Positions 10,022 through 18,595 of a DNA stretch of 55,517 bases are shown here, piece after piece. Position 1 is the stretch's first letter; each line of letters starts with the position of its first letter. The notes below the pieces were generated by a model. It had not been told where the DNA came from. It made no database searches and saw nothing but the letters and a program-made list of their open reading frames with translations. The stretch is from Nitratireductor soli (GTDB lineage Bacteria > Pseudomonadota > Alphaproteobacteria > Rhizobiales > Rhizobiaceae): assembly GCF_001050155.1 (NCBI RefSeq), contig NZ_LFVY01000025.1, forward strand, positions 1 to 55,517, given 5' to 3'. Position numbers and translations under genes: made by a program.

Positions 10022-10035
10022 TGCACTTAAGTGCA
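10022..10035. promoter_or_regulatory. 14-bp perfect palindrome in the binding-protein leader
   Basis: TGCACTTAAGTGCA is a perfect palindrome 30 bp before the ATG of the binding-protein gene. A half-site AAGTGCA also occurs at 9974-9980, immediately after the GntR operator. It may be a second operator or a small leader hairpin. The protein that would bind is unknown. Confidence 0.45.
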
Positions 10036-10065
10036 AGAAACTTCAAATACAGAGGGAGACGAAAA

Positions 10066-11634
10066 ATGGCAAAGACCAGCAGGCTGGGGAACGCCTGGCA
10101 TGTCTGCTTGGCCGCCGCCGTGGCAGCCTTTATCGGCCTGTCGCCGATGGCGGGCCAGGCGCAGACCGCCGGTGGCGATCTCGTCGTCGTGCAGAGCTCG
10201 AACCCGCCGAGCCTCGACGCGATGGTGACCTCGTCGCAGGCATCGCGCAACATCACCATGAACATCTACGAGCCGCTGTTCGGCTTCAGCGAGAACATCC
10301 GGCCGATTCCCATACTGGCCGAGAGCGTCGAGATTTCCGAAGACGGCAAATCCTACCGCATCCCGCTGCGCAAGGGCGTGAAGTTCCATAACGGCAAGGA
10401 GATGACCGCCGAGGACGTCAAGGCGTCGCTCGAACGCTACCAGAAGCATGGTGCGACCCAGACCATGCTGAAGCCGGTGGAAAGCATCGAGATCACCGGT
10501 CCCCACGAGGTGACGCTGAAGCTCACGGAGTCGACGCCCACCTTCCTCGAAGCCTTCGCCTCGCCGCGCGCGCCGGCGGTCATCATTCCGGCCGAAGAGG
10601 CGGGCAAGGGCCCGAGCGAGATCGAGTTCATCGGCACCGGCCCCTATAAGTTCGTCGAATATGTGCCCGACAGCCATGTGAAGCTGGCGCGCTTCGAGGA
10701 CTACAGCGCCGACGAAAGCCACGAAGGCATCGATGGCTTCGGCGGCAAGAAGACGGCCTATCTCGACACCGTCACCTTCCGGGTCATCCCTGAGCCAGGT
10801 GCGGCGGTTGCGGCGCTCGAAACGGGTGAAGTGCAGCTTCTCGAACAGCTTCCCGTCCCGACGGCAAGGCGTCTTGCCTCCAACGCCGACATCGCGGTGT
10901 ATGAGAACATGCCCTGGGCGTTCCTCACCTTCATCTTCAACATGAAGGAAGCGCCCGGCGACAATCCGAAGTTCCGCGAGGCCGTGCAGGTCGCGCTGAA
11001 CGACGAGGAGGTCATGGCGATCGCCACGGAAGGACTGTTCCACCTCTACCACGGCTGGATGTATGAGGGGTCGACCTACGACGCCGGCGACATCGGCAAG
11101 GATCACTACAACCTGGCCGACGCCGACCGCGCGAAGGCGCTGCTGAAGGAGGCTGGCTACAACAACGAGCCCTTCTCGATCCTCACCGATTCGACCATTC
11201 CCGAGCACGGCAAGGCAGCCGTCGTCATCGCCGAGCAGTTGAAGGCGGTCGGCATCAATGCCGTCATCAACCAGGTCGACTGGCCGACGGCGCTGAACAT
11301 CCGCCTGCAGGACCAGGGCTGGAACGGCTGGACGCTGATGATGGGCATCGAGCCCTATCTCGGCCCGGCGGCCCTGATCTCCACGCTGACCGGCGCGGCT
11401 CCGCATTTCCGCGCCAATGACGAGCAGCTCGACGCGCTCTATCAGGAGCTGATCTCGACCGACAGCGAGGAAGGCCGCAAGGAGGTCTTCGCCAGGATAC
11501 AGAAGCGGCTCTACGAGTTCTTCGGCATCATCAAGCTCGGCGAAACCGGGCTGATGCAGGCGGCGCGCGCCAATGTGAAGGGGTTCAAGCCCTTCCGTTT
11601 CCCGCGCGTCTACGATGTTTGGCTCGAAAAATAG
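10066..11634 (+). CDS. ABC transporter substrate-binding protein, oligopeptide (family 5, DppA-like)
   Basis: The 522-residue protein has a signal peptide cleaved near GQA|QT (residue 32) and the family-5 binding-protein architecture: SNPPSLDAM at the start of the mature part, NIYEPLFGFSENI, LRKGVKFHNGKEMTAEDVKAS, and TGPYKFVEYVPDSHVKLARFEDY. Family-5 proteins bind peptides, opines, nickel chelates or sugars. The ATG follows GAGGGAGACGAAAA. Its permeases follow at 11797 and 12734, and the ATPases are probably 22281-23342 and 21308-22294 at the far end of the cluster, under the same operator. The catabolic neighbours suggest a ligand with an amide bond and a sugar-acid-like part, which is an inference. 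Confidence 0.92.
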   Translation: MAKTSRLGNAWHVCLAAAVAAFIGLSPMAGQAQTAGGDLVVVQSSNPPSLDAMVTSSQASRNITMNIYEPLFGFSENIRPIPILAESVEISEDGKSYRIPLRKGVKFHNGKEMTAEDVKASLERYQKHGATQTMLKPVESIEITGPHEVTLKLTESTPTFLEAFASPRAPAVIIPAEEAGKGPSEIEFIGTGPYKFVEYVPDSHVKLARFEDYSADESHEGIDGFGGKKTAYLDTVTFRVIPEPGAAVAALETGEVQLLEQLPVPTARRLASNADIAVYENMPWAFLTFIFNMKEAPGDNPKFREAVQVALNDEEVMAIATEGLFHLYHGWMYEGSTYDAGDIGKDHYNLADADRAKALLKEAGYNNEPFSILTDSTIPEHGKAAVVIAEQLKAVGINAVINQVDWPTALNIRLQDQGWNGWTLMMGIEPYLGPAALISTLTGAAPHFRANDEQLDALYQELISTDSEEGRKEVFARIQKRLYEFFGIIKLGETGLMQAARANVKGFKPFRFPRVYDVWLEK

Positions 11635-11654
11635 CAGCGTTGTGAGTAGCTTGT

Positions 11655-11680
11655 CCGGGGGCGGGGTCCGCCGCTCCCGG
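11655..11680 (+). terminator. GC-rich hairpin between binding-protein and permease genes
   Basis: CCGGG-GGCGG pairs with CCGCC-CCCGG through a 3-base bulge (10 paired bases, loop GGT). No T-run follows, so it is more likely a partial terminator or 3' stabiliser that lets the binding protein be made in excess over the permeases. Confidence 0.45.
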
Positions 11681-11686
11681 GCAATT

Positions 11687-11760
11687 AGAGCATTTTGCAG
11701 TCAGGTGGAATCACCTGACGTCCGCATAAATGCGGAAAACAAAGAGATAGACCGGTTCGG
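11687..11760 (+). repeat. Triple-hairpin intergenic repeat, copy 2 (third hairpin degraded)
   Basis: AGAGCATTTTGCAG leads into the perfect stem GTCAGGTG/CACCTGAC (loop GAAT), then CCGCAT/ATGCGG (loop AA). The third stem keeps only its left arm GACCGGTTC. It lies inside a probable operon between the binding-protein gene and the first permease, unlike copies 1 and 3 at convergent gene ends. Confidence 0.85.
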
Positions 11761-11796
11761 TTGTCGGGCCGTTTCTCAAATCCTGGAGCGCGGATA

Positions 11797-12744
11797 TTGA
11801 TTGGGTTCCTGGCACGACGATTGCTGAGCGCCTTGCCGGTGCTGTTCGTCGTCTCGCTCGTCAGTTTCATCATCATCGCCATCGTGCCGGGCGATGTCAC
11901 GGCGGAGATTGCCGGCAGCGATTCGACCGAGGCGCAACGCATGGAAATCCGCGAGCGTCTGGGGCTCGACCGTCCGATGGTCGAGCAGGCCGTGCGCTGG
12001 TATGGCCGCCTGCTGCAGGGAGACCTCGGCGATTCCTATCTGCTCAACATGTCGGTCACCGATGCCGTTCTGGAGCGGCTTCCGGTCACGCTTTCTCTGG
12101 CGGCGATCGCTCTGGTTCTTGCTGTGGTGCTGGGCGTTCTGCTCGGCATCGTCGCGGCGATCCGCCACGACAGCTGGCTCGACCAGGGGTCGATGTCGCT
12201 CGCCCTGTTCGGGCTTTCCGTGCCCGATTTCTGGTTCGCGCTGATCTTGATCTCGGTGTTTTCCGTCGGGCTCGGCTGGCTGCCGACCGGCGGCTACGTG
12301 CCGGCAAGCGAAAGCTTCCTTGGCTGGGCGCGCTCGATGACGCTGCCGGCGCTGGCGCTGGCCATCACGCAGATGGGTGTGGTCGCGCGCATGACGCGCT
12401 CGGCCATGCTCGACGTGATGAGCCAGGACTATATCCGCACCGCGCGGGCCAAGGGCTTGCGCCGCCACTCGATCATCTTCAAGCATGCGCTGCGCAATGC
12501 GCTGGTTCCCATCGTCACCGTCATCGGCGTGATGACGGGCGTGCTCCTCGGCGGGGCGGTGGTGATCGAATCCGTCTTCTCGCTTCCCGGCGTCGGGCGG
12601 CTGATCATCGGCGCCATCCAGCGGCGCGATTATCCCATCATCCAGGGTGGCCTGCTGATCACCGCGGCCACCTTCGTCTTCGTCAACATCCTGGTCGACC
12701 TCGCCTATGGTTGGCTGGACCCGAGAGTGCGCGATGGCCGTTGA
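11797..12744 (+). CDS. Oligopeptide-type ABC transporter permease (DppB-like)
   Basis: This 315-residue inner-membrane permease begins with the typical FLARRLLSALPVLFVVS signal-anchor helix and has six predicted helices. The cytoplasmic EAA loop is YIRTARAKGLRRHSIIFKHALRNAL (positions about 220-245). I chose the TTG at 11797 because GGAG lies about 9 bases upstream and the product then starts like DppB. An in-frame TTG at 11761 would start inside repeat copy 2. It partners with the next gene, which it overlaps by 11 bp. Confidence 0.9.
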   Translation: MIGFLARRLLSALPVLFVVSLVSFIIIAIVPGDVTAEIAGSDSTEAQRMEIRERLGLDRPMVEQAVRWYGRLLQGDLGDSYLLNMSVTDAVLERLPVTLSLAAIALVLAVVLGVLLGIVAAIRHDSWLDQGSMSLALFGLSVPDFWFALILISVFSVGLGWLPTGGYVPASESFLGWARSMTLPALALAITQMGVVARMTRSAMLDVMSQDYIRTARAKGLRRHSIIFKHALRNALVPIVTVIGVMTGVLLGGAVVIESVFSLPGVGRLIIGAIQRRDYPIIQGGLLITAATFVFVNILVDLAYGWLDPRVRDGR

Positions 12745-13645
12745 AATCGATAGCGAAACCCTCTCCCTGCGTCGGGAGATCGCCCGCGCGCGCCGACGCG
12801 GCTGGATGCTGTTCCTGCGCCGGCTCGGCGCGCACCGATCCTTCCGTGTCGGCTTCGCGCTGTTTTCCCTGATCGTCCTCTTGGCGGTCTTCGCCGATCT
12901 GATCGCCCCTTACGACCCCAACAAGAATGACTACCGCAGCCTGCTTGCCGCACCCTCCATGCAACACTGGTTCGGCACGGACGGTTTCGGCCGCGACATA
13001 TTGAGCCGGGTCATCCACGGCACGCGCGTCTCGCTCGGCATCGGCATTTCCGTTGTCGTCATGACCGGCGTTTTCGGCGTCTTCCTCGGCATGCTTGCCG
13101 GCTATGTGCGCTGGCTGGACAATGCGCTGATGCGGATCATGGACGGGTTGATGGCCTTTCCGGGCGTGCTGCTTGCCATCGCGCTCGCCGCCGCGCTGGG
13201 CCCTTCGGCCCTCAACGCGGTGATCGCGCTCACCATCACCTTCACCCCACGCACGGCGCGCGTGGTGCGCTCCAGCGTGCTGGTCATCCGTGAACTGCCC
13301 TATGTGGAAGCGGCCATGGCGGTCGGTGCGGGGCATGCGCGCATCATCTTCCGCTACATCCTCGCCAACGCCCTGTCGCCGCTGATCGTCCAGCTCACCT
13401 TCGTCTTCGCCGTGTCGATCCTGGCCGAGGCGATCCTCAGCTTTCTCGGCGTCGGCCCGCCGCCGCCGGCGCCCTCGCTCGGCAACATCATCGCCGAAGG
13501 CCGCAACTATCTGCAGGACGCAAGCTGGATCGCCTTTTTCCCGGGCATGGCGATCGCTGCCGCCGTGCTCGGCCTGAACCTGATGGGCGACGGCCTGCGC
13601 GACATAACGGACCCGCGCCTGAGCGCCAAGCGCGACGCGGGTTGA
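12734..13645 (+). CDS. Oligopeptide-type ABC transporter permease (DppC-like)
   Basis: The 303-residue second permease has the DppC N-terminal helix (FRVGFALFSLIVLLAVFADLIAPY), then HWFGTDGFGRDILSRVIHG, a hallmark of this family, and an EAA loop around PYVEAAMAVGAGHARIIF. ILSFLGVGPPPPAPSLGN near the C-terminus is also characteristic. The ATG at 12734 overlaps the previous gene by 11 bp, indicating translational coupling. An SDR gene follows after 10 bp, so import and metabolism are probably co-transcribed. Confidence 0.92.
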   Translation: MAVEIDSETLSLRREIARARRRGWMLFLRRLGAHRSFRVGFALFSLIVLLAVFADLIAPYDPNKNDYRSLLAAPSMQHWFGTDGFGRDILSRVIHGTRVSLGIGISVVVMTGVFGVFLGMLAGYVRWLDNALMRIMDGLMAFPGVLLAIALAAALGPSALNAVIALTITFTPRTARVVRSSVLVIRELPYVEAAMAVGAGHARIIFRYILANALSPLIVQLTFVFAVSILAEAILSFLGVGPPPPAPSLGNIIAEGRNYLQDASWIAFFPGMAIAAAVLGLNLMGDGLRDITDPRLSAKRDAG

Positions 13646-13655
13646 AGGAGGAAGA

Positions 13656-14390
13656 ATGGACAGGTTTCTGAACGGCAGGACGGTGCTTGTCACCGCGGCG
13701 GGGCAAGGCATCGGCAGGGCAAGCGCCATGGCCTTCGCCCGGGCCGGCGCCAAGGTGGTCGCCACCGATATCGATCAGGCGCTGCTTGCAGGCCTCAGCG
13801 GACAGCGCAACATTTCCACACGCCCGCTCGACGTGCTCGACGATGCCGCCGTGCGTGAGACCGCTCAGGCGGTCGGCCGCGTCGATGTCCTGTTCAATTG
13901 CGCCGGCGTCGTGCATTCCGGCTCCATCCTCGACATGGCGGACAAGGATCTGGATTTCGCCTTCGATCTCAACGTCAAGGGCATGGTGCGCATGATCCGG
14001 GCCTTCCTTCCGGCGATGCTGGAGCACGGCGAGGGGTGCATCATCAACATGGCGTCGGTCGTCTCCAGTCTGAAAGGCGCGCCGAACCGCTGCGCATACG
14101 CCACCACCAAGGCCGCGGTGATCGGCCTGACCAAGGCCGTGGCGGCTGATTTCGTCGCACAGGGCATCCGCTGCAACGCCATCTGTCCGGGCACGGTTGA
14201 AAGCCCTTCCCTCCAGGAGCGCATGCGGGCGCAGGGCGATTACGACGCGGCCCGCAAGGCCTTCGTCGCCCGCCAGCCAATGGGGCGCCTCGGCACGCCG
14301 GACGAGATCGCCGCGCTCGCCGTTCACCTGGCTGGCGCCACCTACACGACGGGTCAGGCCTATGCGATCGATGGCGGCTGGTCGATCTGA
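13656..14390 (+). CDS. Short-chain dehydrogenase/reductase
   Basis: The 244-residue classical SDR has the nucleotide motif TAAGQGIG (13-20), NCAGVV in the NNAG position, the catalytic Ser region MASVVSS (about 132-136) and YATTK near 148. GGAGGAAGA precedes the ATG. The tail AYAIDGGWSI is the usual substrate-loop/C-terminal motif. It is the last gene of the binding-protein/permease operon and probably oxidises a hydroxyl group of the imported compound or its product. This overall type is common among sugar-acid and hydroxy-acid dehydrogenases such as 2-keto-3-deoxy-L-fuconate or 3-hydroxybutyrate dehydrogenase. The substrate is unknown. Confidence 0.88.
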   Translation: MDRFLNGRTVLVTAAGQGIGRASAMAFARAGAKVVATDIDQALLAGLSGQRNISTRPLDVLDDAAVRETAQAVGRVDVLFNCAGVVHSGSILDMADKDLDFAFDLNVKGMVRMIRAFLPAMLEHGEGCIINMASVVSSLKGAPNRCAYATTKAAVIGLTKAVAADFVAQGIRCNAICPGTVESPSLQERMRAQGDYDAARKAFVARQPMGRLGTPDEIAALAVHLAGATYTTGQAYAIDGGWSI

Positions 14391-14399
14391 AACGAAGCG

Positions 14400-14425
14400 G
14401 CCGAAGCCGGCGAACCCGCTTCGGC
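14400..14425 (+). terminator. 8-bp hairpin after the SDR gene
   Basis: GCCGAAGC pairs perfectly with GCTTCGGC over a 10-base loop, starting 10 bp after the SDR stop and directly before repeat copy 3. There is no T-run. Together with the repeat it probably ends transcription between the convergent genes. Confidence 0.4.
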
Positions 14426-14428
14426 GCT

Positions 14429-14530
14429 AGAGCATTTTGCAGTCAGGTGGAATCACCTGACGTCCGCATAAATTCGGAAAAACAACGAGATAGACCGGTT
14501 CAGTGTTTCAACGAAACGATGAACCGGTCT
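14429..14530 (+). repeat. Triple-hairpin intergenic repeat, copy 3 (complete)
   Basis: Stem 1 GTCAGGTG/CACCTGAC, stem 2 CCGCATAAATTCGG (one mismatch), stem 3 AGACCGGTTCA (14492-14502) with TGAACCGGTCT (14520-14530), plus an inner TTTC/GAAA. Compared with copy 1, stem 3 carries a C-G to T-A paired change. It separates the convergent SDR and FAH genes. Confidence 0.88.
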
Positions 14531-14538
14531 GGGTGTTG

Positions 14539-15384
14539 TCAGTTGTCGGCGGCGACGGGCTGGCTCTGCTCGCCCAGCCCTTCGATCCCCAGGCGCATGG
14601 TCTGGCCGGGGCGCAGATAGACGGGCGGTTTCATGCCCATGCCGACGCCGGGCGGCGTGCCGGTTGAAATGATATCGCCGGCCTGCAGGCTCATGAAGCG
14701 GCTGACATAGCTGACCAGTGCATCGACGCCGAACACCATCGTCCTGGTCGAGCCGTCCTGATAGCGCTTGCCGTCGACCTCCAGCCACATGCCGAGATTC
14801 TGCGGATCGGCGATCTCGTCGGCGGTGACCAGCCAGGGGCCGATCGGCCCGAACGTGTCGCAGCCCTTGCCCTTGTCCCAGGTGCCGCCACGCTCGATCT
14901 GGAATTCGCGTTCGGAAACGTCGTTGATCACGCAATAGCCGGCGACATGCGCGCGGGCGTCCTTCTCGGCGATGTATTTGCCCGGCTTGCCGATCACCAC
15001 GCCGAGTTCCACTTCCCAGTCCGTCTTCTGCGAATCGCGCGGGATGAGCACCGTGTCGTTCGGCCCGCAGATGGCGCTTGTCGCCTTCATGAAGATGATC
15101 GGCTCCTTCGGCACGGGCTGGCCGGCCTCGGCGGCATGGTCGGCATAATTGAGGCCGATGCAGATGAACTTGCCCACCTGGCCGACGCAGGGACCGTAGC
15201 GCGCCGCCTCGCCGATCACCGGCAGGCTCGCCGGATCGACCTTGCGCAGGGCGTCGAGCCCTTGCGGCGTCAGCGTTTCGCCGGCGATGTCGGAGACGAT
15301 TCCCGACAGGTCGCGAAGGGTGCCGTCCGTGTGGACGAGGCCGGGTTTTTCCTGGCCGGGCTGGCCGATGCGTACGAGTTTCAT
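14539..15384 (-). CDS. FAH-family hydrolase (2,4-diketo-3-deoxy sugar acid hydrolase type)
   Basis: This 281-residue member of the fumarylacetoacetate hydrolase family has the core FICIGLNYADHA, the metal-binding ExE of DWEVELGVVIG, GYCVINDVSEREFQ, the substrate loop DTFGPIGPW and GDIISTGTPPGVG. The family cleaves or hydrates diketo acids. In the known L-fucose pathway of Xanthomonas an enolase-type dehydratase, an SDR and a FAH protein act in turn and yield pyruvate plus lactate. The same three gene types lie together here on one strand. The ATG at 15384 is preceded by AAGAAGGA at proper distance. The ATG two codons upstream is too close to that site. The exact substrate is inferred only as a class. 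Confidence 0.88.
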   Translation of the reverse strand: MKLVRIGQPGQEKPGLVHTDGTLRDLSGIVSDIAGETLTPQGLDALRKVDPASLPVIGEAARYGPCVGQVGKFICIGLNYADHAAEAGQPVPKEPIIFMKATSAICGPNDTVLIPRDSQKTDWEVELGVVIGKPGKYIAEKDARAHVAGYCVINDVSEREFQIERGGTWDKGKGCDTFGPIGPWLVTADEIADPQNLGMWLEVDGKRYQDGSTRTMVFGVDALVSYVSRFMSLQAGDIISTGTPPGVGMGMKPPVYLRPGQTMRLGIEGLGEQSQPVAADN

Positions 15385-15426
15385 GAACATTCCTTCTTCT
15401 TGTGGCGGCTGGGCCGTGAAACCGCG

Positions 15427-16173
15427 TTAATAGGTGGCTCGACCGCCGGAGAGATCGAAAACCGCACCGGTGGTGAAGGCGTTTTCGGCGCTGACCAGCC
15501 AGGCGATCATCGCCGCGGCTTCGCCGACCTCCAGGAATCGCCCGCGCGGAATGCGCGACAGCATATAGTCGATATGCTGTTGTGACATCTGGTCGAAGAT
15601 GCGCGTGCGTGCGGCCGCCGGCGTCACGCAATTGACGGCGATGTTCTGGTCCGCCAGTTCCTTGCCGAGCGATTTGGTGAGCGCGATGACGCCCGCCTTC
15701 GAGGCGGAATAGGCGGCGGCGTTCGGATTGCCTTCCTTGCCGGCGATCGATGCGACGTTGACGATGCGGCCATAGCCGCGCTCAGCCATGCCCGGCACCA
15801 CCGCCTTGCAGCAATGGAACACGCCGGTGAGGTTGATGTCGATGATGCGCCGCCATTCCTCGACCGGATAGTCGGCGACCGTCGCGTTGGCGCCGGCGAT
15901 GCCGGCATTGGCGACCAGGATGTCGATCCCGCCAAGGGCCTCCTCCGTTTGCCGGGCAGCGTCCCGCACGGCATCGAAATCGGTCTGCTCGACGGCGATC
16001 GACATCGCCTGCACGCCCATCTCGGCGGCGGATGTTCGCGCCAGCGTGTCGTCGCGGTCCCAGATCGCCACGCGGGCGCCCGACGCGATCAGCCGTTCGG
16101 CCACGGCGCGCCCGATGCCCTGCGCGCCGCCGGTCACGACCGCATTGCGGCCCTTGAGATCGATCTCGTTCAT
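15427..16173 (-). CDS. Short-chain dehydrogenase, 2-keto-3-deoxy sugar acid type
   Basis: The 248-residue classical SDR has TGGAQGIG (14-21), NAGIAG, catalytic Ser142 (VASIAGKEG), Tyr155 and Lys159 (YSASK). GKEGNPNAAAYSASKAGVI strongly resembles dehydrogenases of 2-keto-3-deoxy-L-fuconate and L-rhamnose/fucose acid pathways. The ATG is preceded by AAGGAAATGCA. It lies between the FAH hydrolase and an enolase-superfamily gene on the same strand. The order dehydratase, dehydrogenase, hydrolase matches the direction of the proposed pathway. Confidence 0.9.
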   Translation of the reverse strand: MNEIDLKGRNAVVTGGAQGIGRAVAERLIASGARVAIWDRDDTLARTSAAEMGVQAMSIAVEQTDFDAVRDAARQTEEALGGIDILVANAGIAGANATVADYPVEEWRRIIDINLTGVFHCCKAVVPGMAERGYGRIVNVASIAGKEGNPNAAAYSASKAGVIALTKSLGKELADQNIAVNCVTPAAARTRIFDQMSQQHIDYMLSRIPRGRFLEVGEAAAMIAWLVSAENAFTTGAVFDLSGGRATY

Positions 16174-16210
16174 TGCATTTCCTTCTGTGGAAAAGAGTGA
16201 GCCATGGCGT

Positions 16211-17410
16211 TCAGCCGGCGAAAAAGCGTTTCGCGTCGGGCGTGTAGCGGGCGACGTGATCCGGGTCGAGTTCGATGCCGAGGCCTGGCAGGTCGGGAAT
16301 GGCGAGACAGCCGTCGGCGTCGAGGCTGAAGGGCGCCCGCGTCAGCCGGTCGACATAGGCGCTGCCGCCGATGTACTCGACCAGGTCGCAGTCGGAAATC
16401 GCCGCCGCCAGTTGCAGGTCGGCGGCAAGGCCGAGCGCCGTGTTCCAGCCGTGGCCGACATAGCGCACGCCGAATTCCTGCGCCATCCAGGCGATGCGGC
16501 GCTGCTCGCTGAGGCCGCCGACCTTGGTCACGTCGGGCTGCACGATGTCGAATGCGCCGCGCACCAGCCATGGCGTGTAGGATTGCCGGCGCGTCAGCAC
16601 CTCGCCGCCGGCGATGGCGACCGGGCTTGCCCTGCGCAGCGCGATGAAATCGTCGATGGCGTCCGGCTTGAGCGGTTCCTCGAACCAGCCGACCCCGTAA
16701 TCCTTCAGCATCTGCGCCGTGTTGAGCGCCCATTTGAGGCCGTTCGGCCAGAAGGCGTCGCTGGCGCCGGCATCGACAAACAGGTGCGCATCGTCGCCGA
16801 TTGCATCGCGGGCCGCCCGCACGATGGCCTCGTCGAGTTTCGCGCTGTCGCGCCGCCCAAACGGACCCCAGCCGATCTTGAAGGCGCGAAACCCCTGTTC
16901 GTAGTGGGGCGCGATCACCTCGGCCATGCGCTCCGGCCGGTCCATCAGCAGCGAGCAATAGGGTTTTGCCCGGTCGCGATAGCGCCCGCCGAGCAGGCGG
17001 CCGACCGACAGGCCTGTCGCCTTGCCCAGTATGTCCCAAAGCGCGATGTCGATGCCGCTGATCGCATGCGTCAGGCTGCCGCCGCGTCCCATCCAGAACG
17101 TGTTCTGGTGCAGCTTCTCGCTGACCCTGTCCGGTTCCAGCGCATTCTCGCCAATGAGCAGGGGTTCGAGCACGCCGGCGGCGGCTTCGACCAGCCGGCC
17201 ATTGGTGAACGCGCTGCCGTAGCCGGAAATCCCCGCATCGGTGTGGATGGCGATCAGCGCGTGGACGGAATCCTTCTCGTCGATCTCATGGCTCCACCCT
17301 CCTTGCGGGCTTTCGCCCTGCAGGGGCGCGACACGAATCGCCGTGATGCGGATCGGCATGAGAGCTTTCGCCTGCTTTGTCGGTTCGGCCCCGTCGATGC
17401 GACCGTGCAT
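16211..17410 (-). CDS. Enolase-superfamily (mandelate racemase-like) dehydratase or cycloisomerase A
   Basis: The 399-residue protein has a capping N-domain and a TIM barrel. Visible catalytic positions are Lys178 (FKIGWGPFG), Asp213 (FVDAG), Glu245 (WFEEP), Glu270 (AGGEV), Asp293 (QPDVTKVGG) and His320 (GHGWN). The Asp-His dyad is that of the mandelate racemase group, but the usual KxK is KxG and the second metal-site region reads DAG instead of DxN. This makes L-fuconate or gluconate dehydratase chemistry uncertain. ATG 17410 follows GGAGAAAGACC. The start at 17437 lacks a site. It is divergent from the deacylase gene across GntR operator 2. Confidence 0.88.
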   Translation of the reverse strand: MHGRIDGAEPTKQAKALMPIRITAIRVAPLQGESPQGGWSHEIDEKDSVHALIAIHTDAGISGYGSAFTNGRLVEAAAGVLEPLLIGENALEPDRVSEKLHQNTFWMGRGGSLTHAISGIDIALWDILGKATGLSVGRLLGGRYRDRAKPYCSLLMDRPERMAEVIAPHYEQGFRAFKIGWGPFGRRDSAKLDEAIVRAARDAIGDDAHLFVDAGASDAFWPNGLKWALNTAQMLKDYGVGWFEEPLKPDAIDDFIALRRASPVAIAGGEVLTRRQSYTPWLVRGAFDIVQPDVTKVGGLSEQRRIAWMAQEFGVRYVGHGWNTALGLAADLQLAAAISDCDLVEYIGGSAYVDRLTRAPFSLDADGCLAIPDLPGLGIELDPDHVARYTPDAKRFFAG

Positions 17411-17472
17411 GGTCTTTCTCCATGAAGAATTACACAATGTTTGGAGCCGGCTGCCCCTTGACAGAAATCAAT

Positions 17473-17492
17473 ATAGTATACAATCATACGAA
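17473..17492. promoter_or_regulatory. GntR/FCD operator, site 2
   Basis: ATAGTATACAATCATACGAA matches the operator pattern ATCGTATA-N4-YATACGAT with one mismatch in each arm. It lies in the 111-bp divergent promoter region between enolase A (minus) and the M14-type deacylase (plus), where one repressor could control both directions. Confidence 0.72.
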
Positions 17493-17521
17493 ACAAGCTC
17501 TCTTCTGGATAGGAACGCGGC

Positions 17522-18562
17522 ATGAGCGTCACAGCGGCCAAAAGCCGGATCGTCTGCACCATCGATTTCGACAGGAATGGCCGCCAGGCAGGCTATGCGC
17601 GCGCGCCTTTGTCGCGCAACAATTCCGGCTGGGGCACGGTCGAGATTCCCATTGTCGTCGTCAAGAACGGCAGTGGGCCGACGGTTCTCCTGACCGGTGG
17701 CGTGCACGGCGACGAGTATGAGGGACCGATCGCCATCTCCCGGCTGGCGCGGAGCCTGAAGCCGGAGGAGGTGCAGGGCCGCGTCATCATGATGCCGGCG
17801 GTCAATATTCCGGCGATCATGGCCGACACGCGGCTCTCGCCCATCGATGGCTGGGACATCAACCGCTGCTTTCCGGGCAATCCGAAAGGCACGTTCAGCC
17901 AGATGCTTGCCCACTTTCTCGACAGCGTGATCCTGCCCATGGCCGACATCTCGGTCGACATGCACACGGCCGGCCACTCCTTCGATTCGGCACTGTCGAC
18001 CAACATGCATCATGTCGCCGACCCGGCGATCCGCGAAAGGACCATCGCCGCCGCTGCGGCATTCGGCGCGCCGTACAATGTCGTTTTCGGCGGCGTGGAT
18101 GAGGATTCCACATTCACCTCCTGCGTCGAACGGCGTGGCATCGTCTCGCTCGGCACGGAGCTCGGCGGCTGGGGCCGGGTCAACATCGAGGGCGTGCGCA
18201 TCGGCCGCCGCGGCGTCGACAACATCCTGAAGCATATGGGTGTCATCGAGGGCGAGCCCGAGACCGGCCAGCGCGACGGCTCGCCGAAGACGCGGCACAT
18301 GATGGTGCGCGATCCGCAATCCTATGTCTTTTCGCCGAGGGGCGGGCTGTTCGAGCCGACGCATTATGTCGGCGAGGAGGTGCGCGCAGGCGCCGTCGCC
18401 GGCTACCTGCATTTCATCGAGGATGTCGATTCCGAGCCGCTGATGCTGACCTACCAGAAGGACGGCATCGTCTGGTTCGGCGCCGGCCCTGGCCGGGTGG
18501 CGCGCGGCGACGCGGTGGCCATCATCATGGAAGACTATGCCGACGATTGGTCCGGCCACTGA
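17522..18562 (+). CDS. M14-family N-acyl amino acid deacylase (AstE/aspartoacylase/DoeB-like)
   Basis: The 346-residue zinc hydrolase has the M14 ligands His62 and Glu65 in GGVHGDEYEG and a third ligand near His148 in VDMHTAGHS, plus the Arg region DINRCFPGN that binds the substrate carboxylate. Relatives remove acyl groups from amino acids (succinylglutamate desuccinylase, aspartoacylase, N-acetyl-diaminobutyrate deacetylase DoeB). The length and GWDINRCFPG are close to DoeB, but no ectoine genes are present. The ATG is preceded by AGGAACGCGGC. It begins a three-gene operon with an MlrC peptidase and a second enolase, directly downstream of GntR operator 2. Hydrolysis of an amide in the imported compound is the likely role. 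Confidence 0.85.
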   Translation: MSVTAAKSRIVCTIDFDRNGRQAGYARAPLSRNNSGWGTVEIPIVVVKNGSGPTVLLTGGVHGDEYEGPIAISRLARSLKPEEVQGRVIMMPAVNIPAIMADTRLSPIDGWDINRCFPGNPKGTFSQMLAHFLDSVILPMADISVDMHTAGHSFDSALSTNMHHVADPAIRERTIAAAAAFGAPYNVVFGGVDEDSTFTSCVERRGIVSLGTELGGWGRVNIEGVRIGRRGVDNILKHMGVIEGEPETGQRDGSPKTRHMMVRDPQSYVFSPRGGLFEPTHYVGEEVRAGAVAGYLHFIEDVDSEPLMLTYQKDGIVWFGAGPGRVARGDAVAIIMEDYADDWSGH

Positions 18563-18595
18563 GCCGGACGCTTGATCCCCCAGTAAGGACCAACC

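Noticed and set aside
17522-18562. Ectoine degradation deacetylase (DoeB)
   Set aside because: The family resemblance is real, but no doeA, ectoine transporter or diaminobutyrate genes are present and the operator ties it to a sugar-acid-like set.
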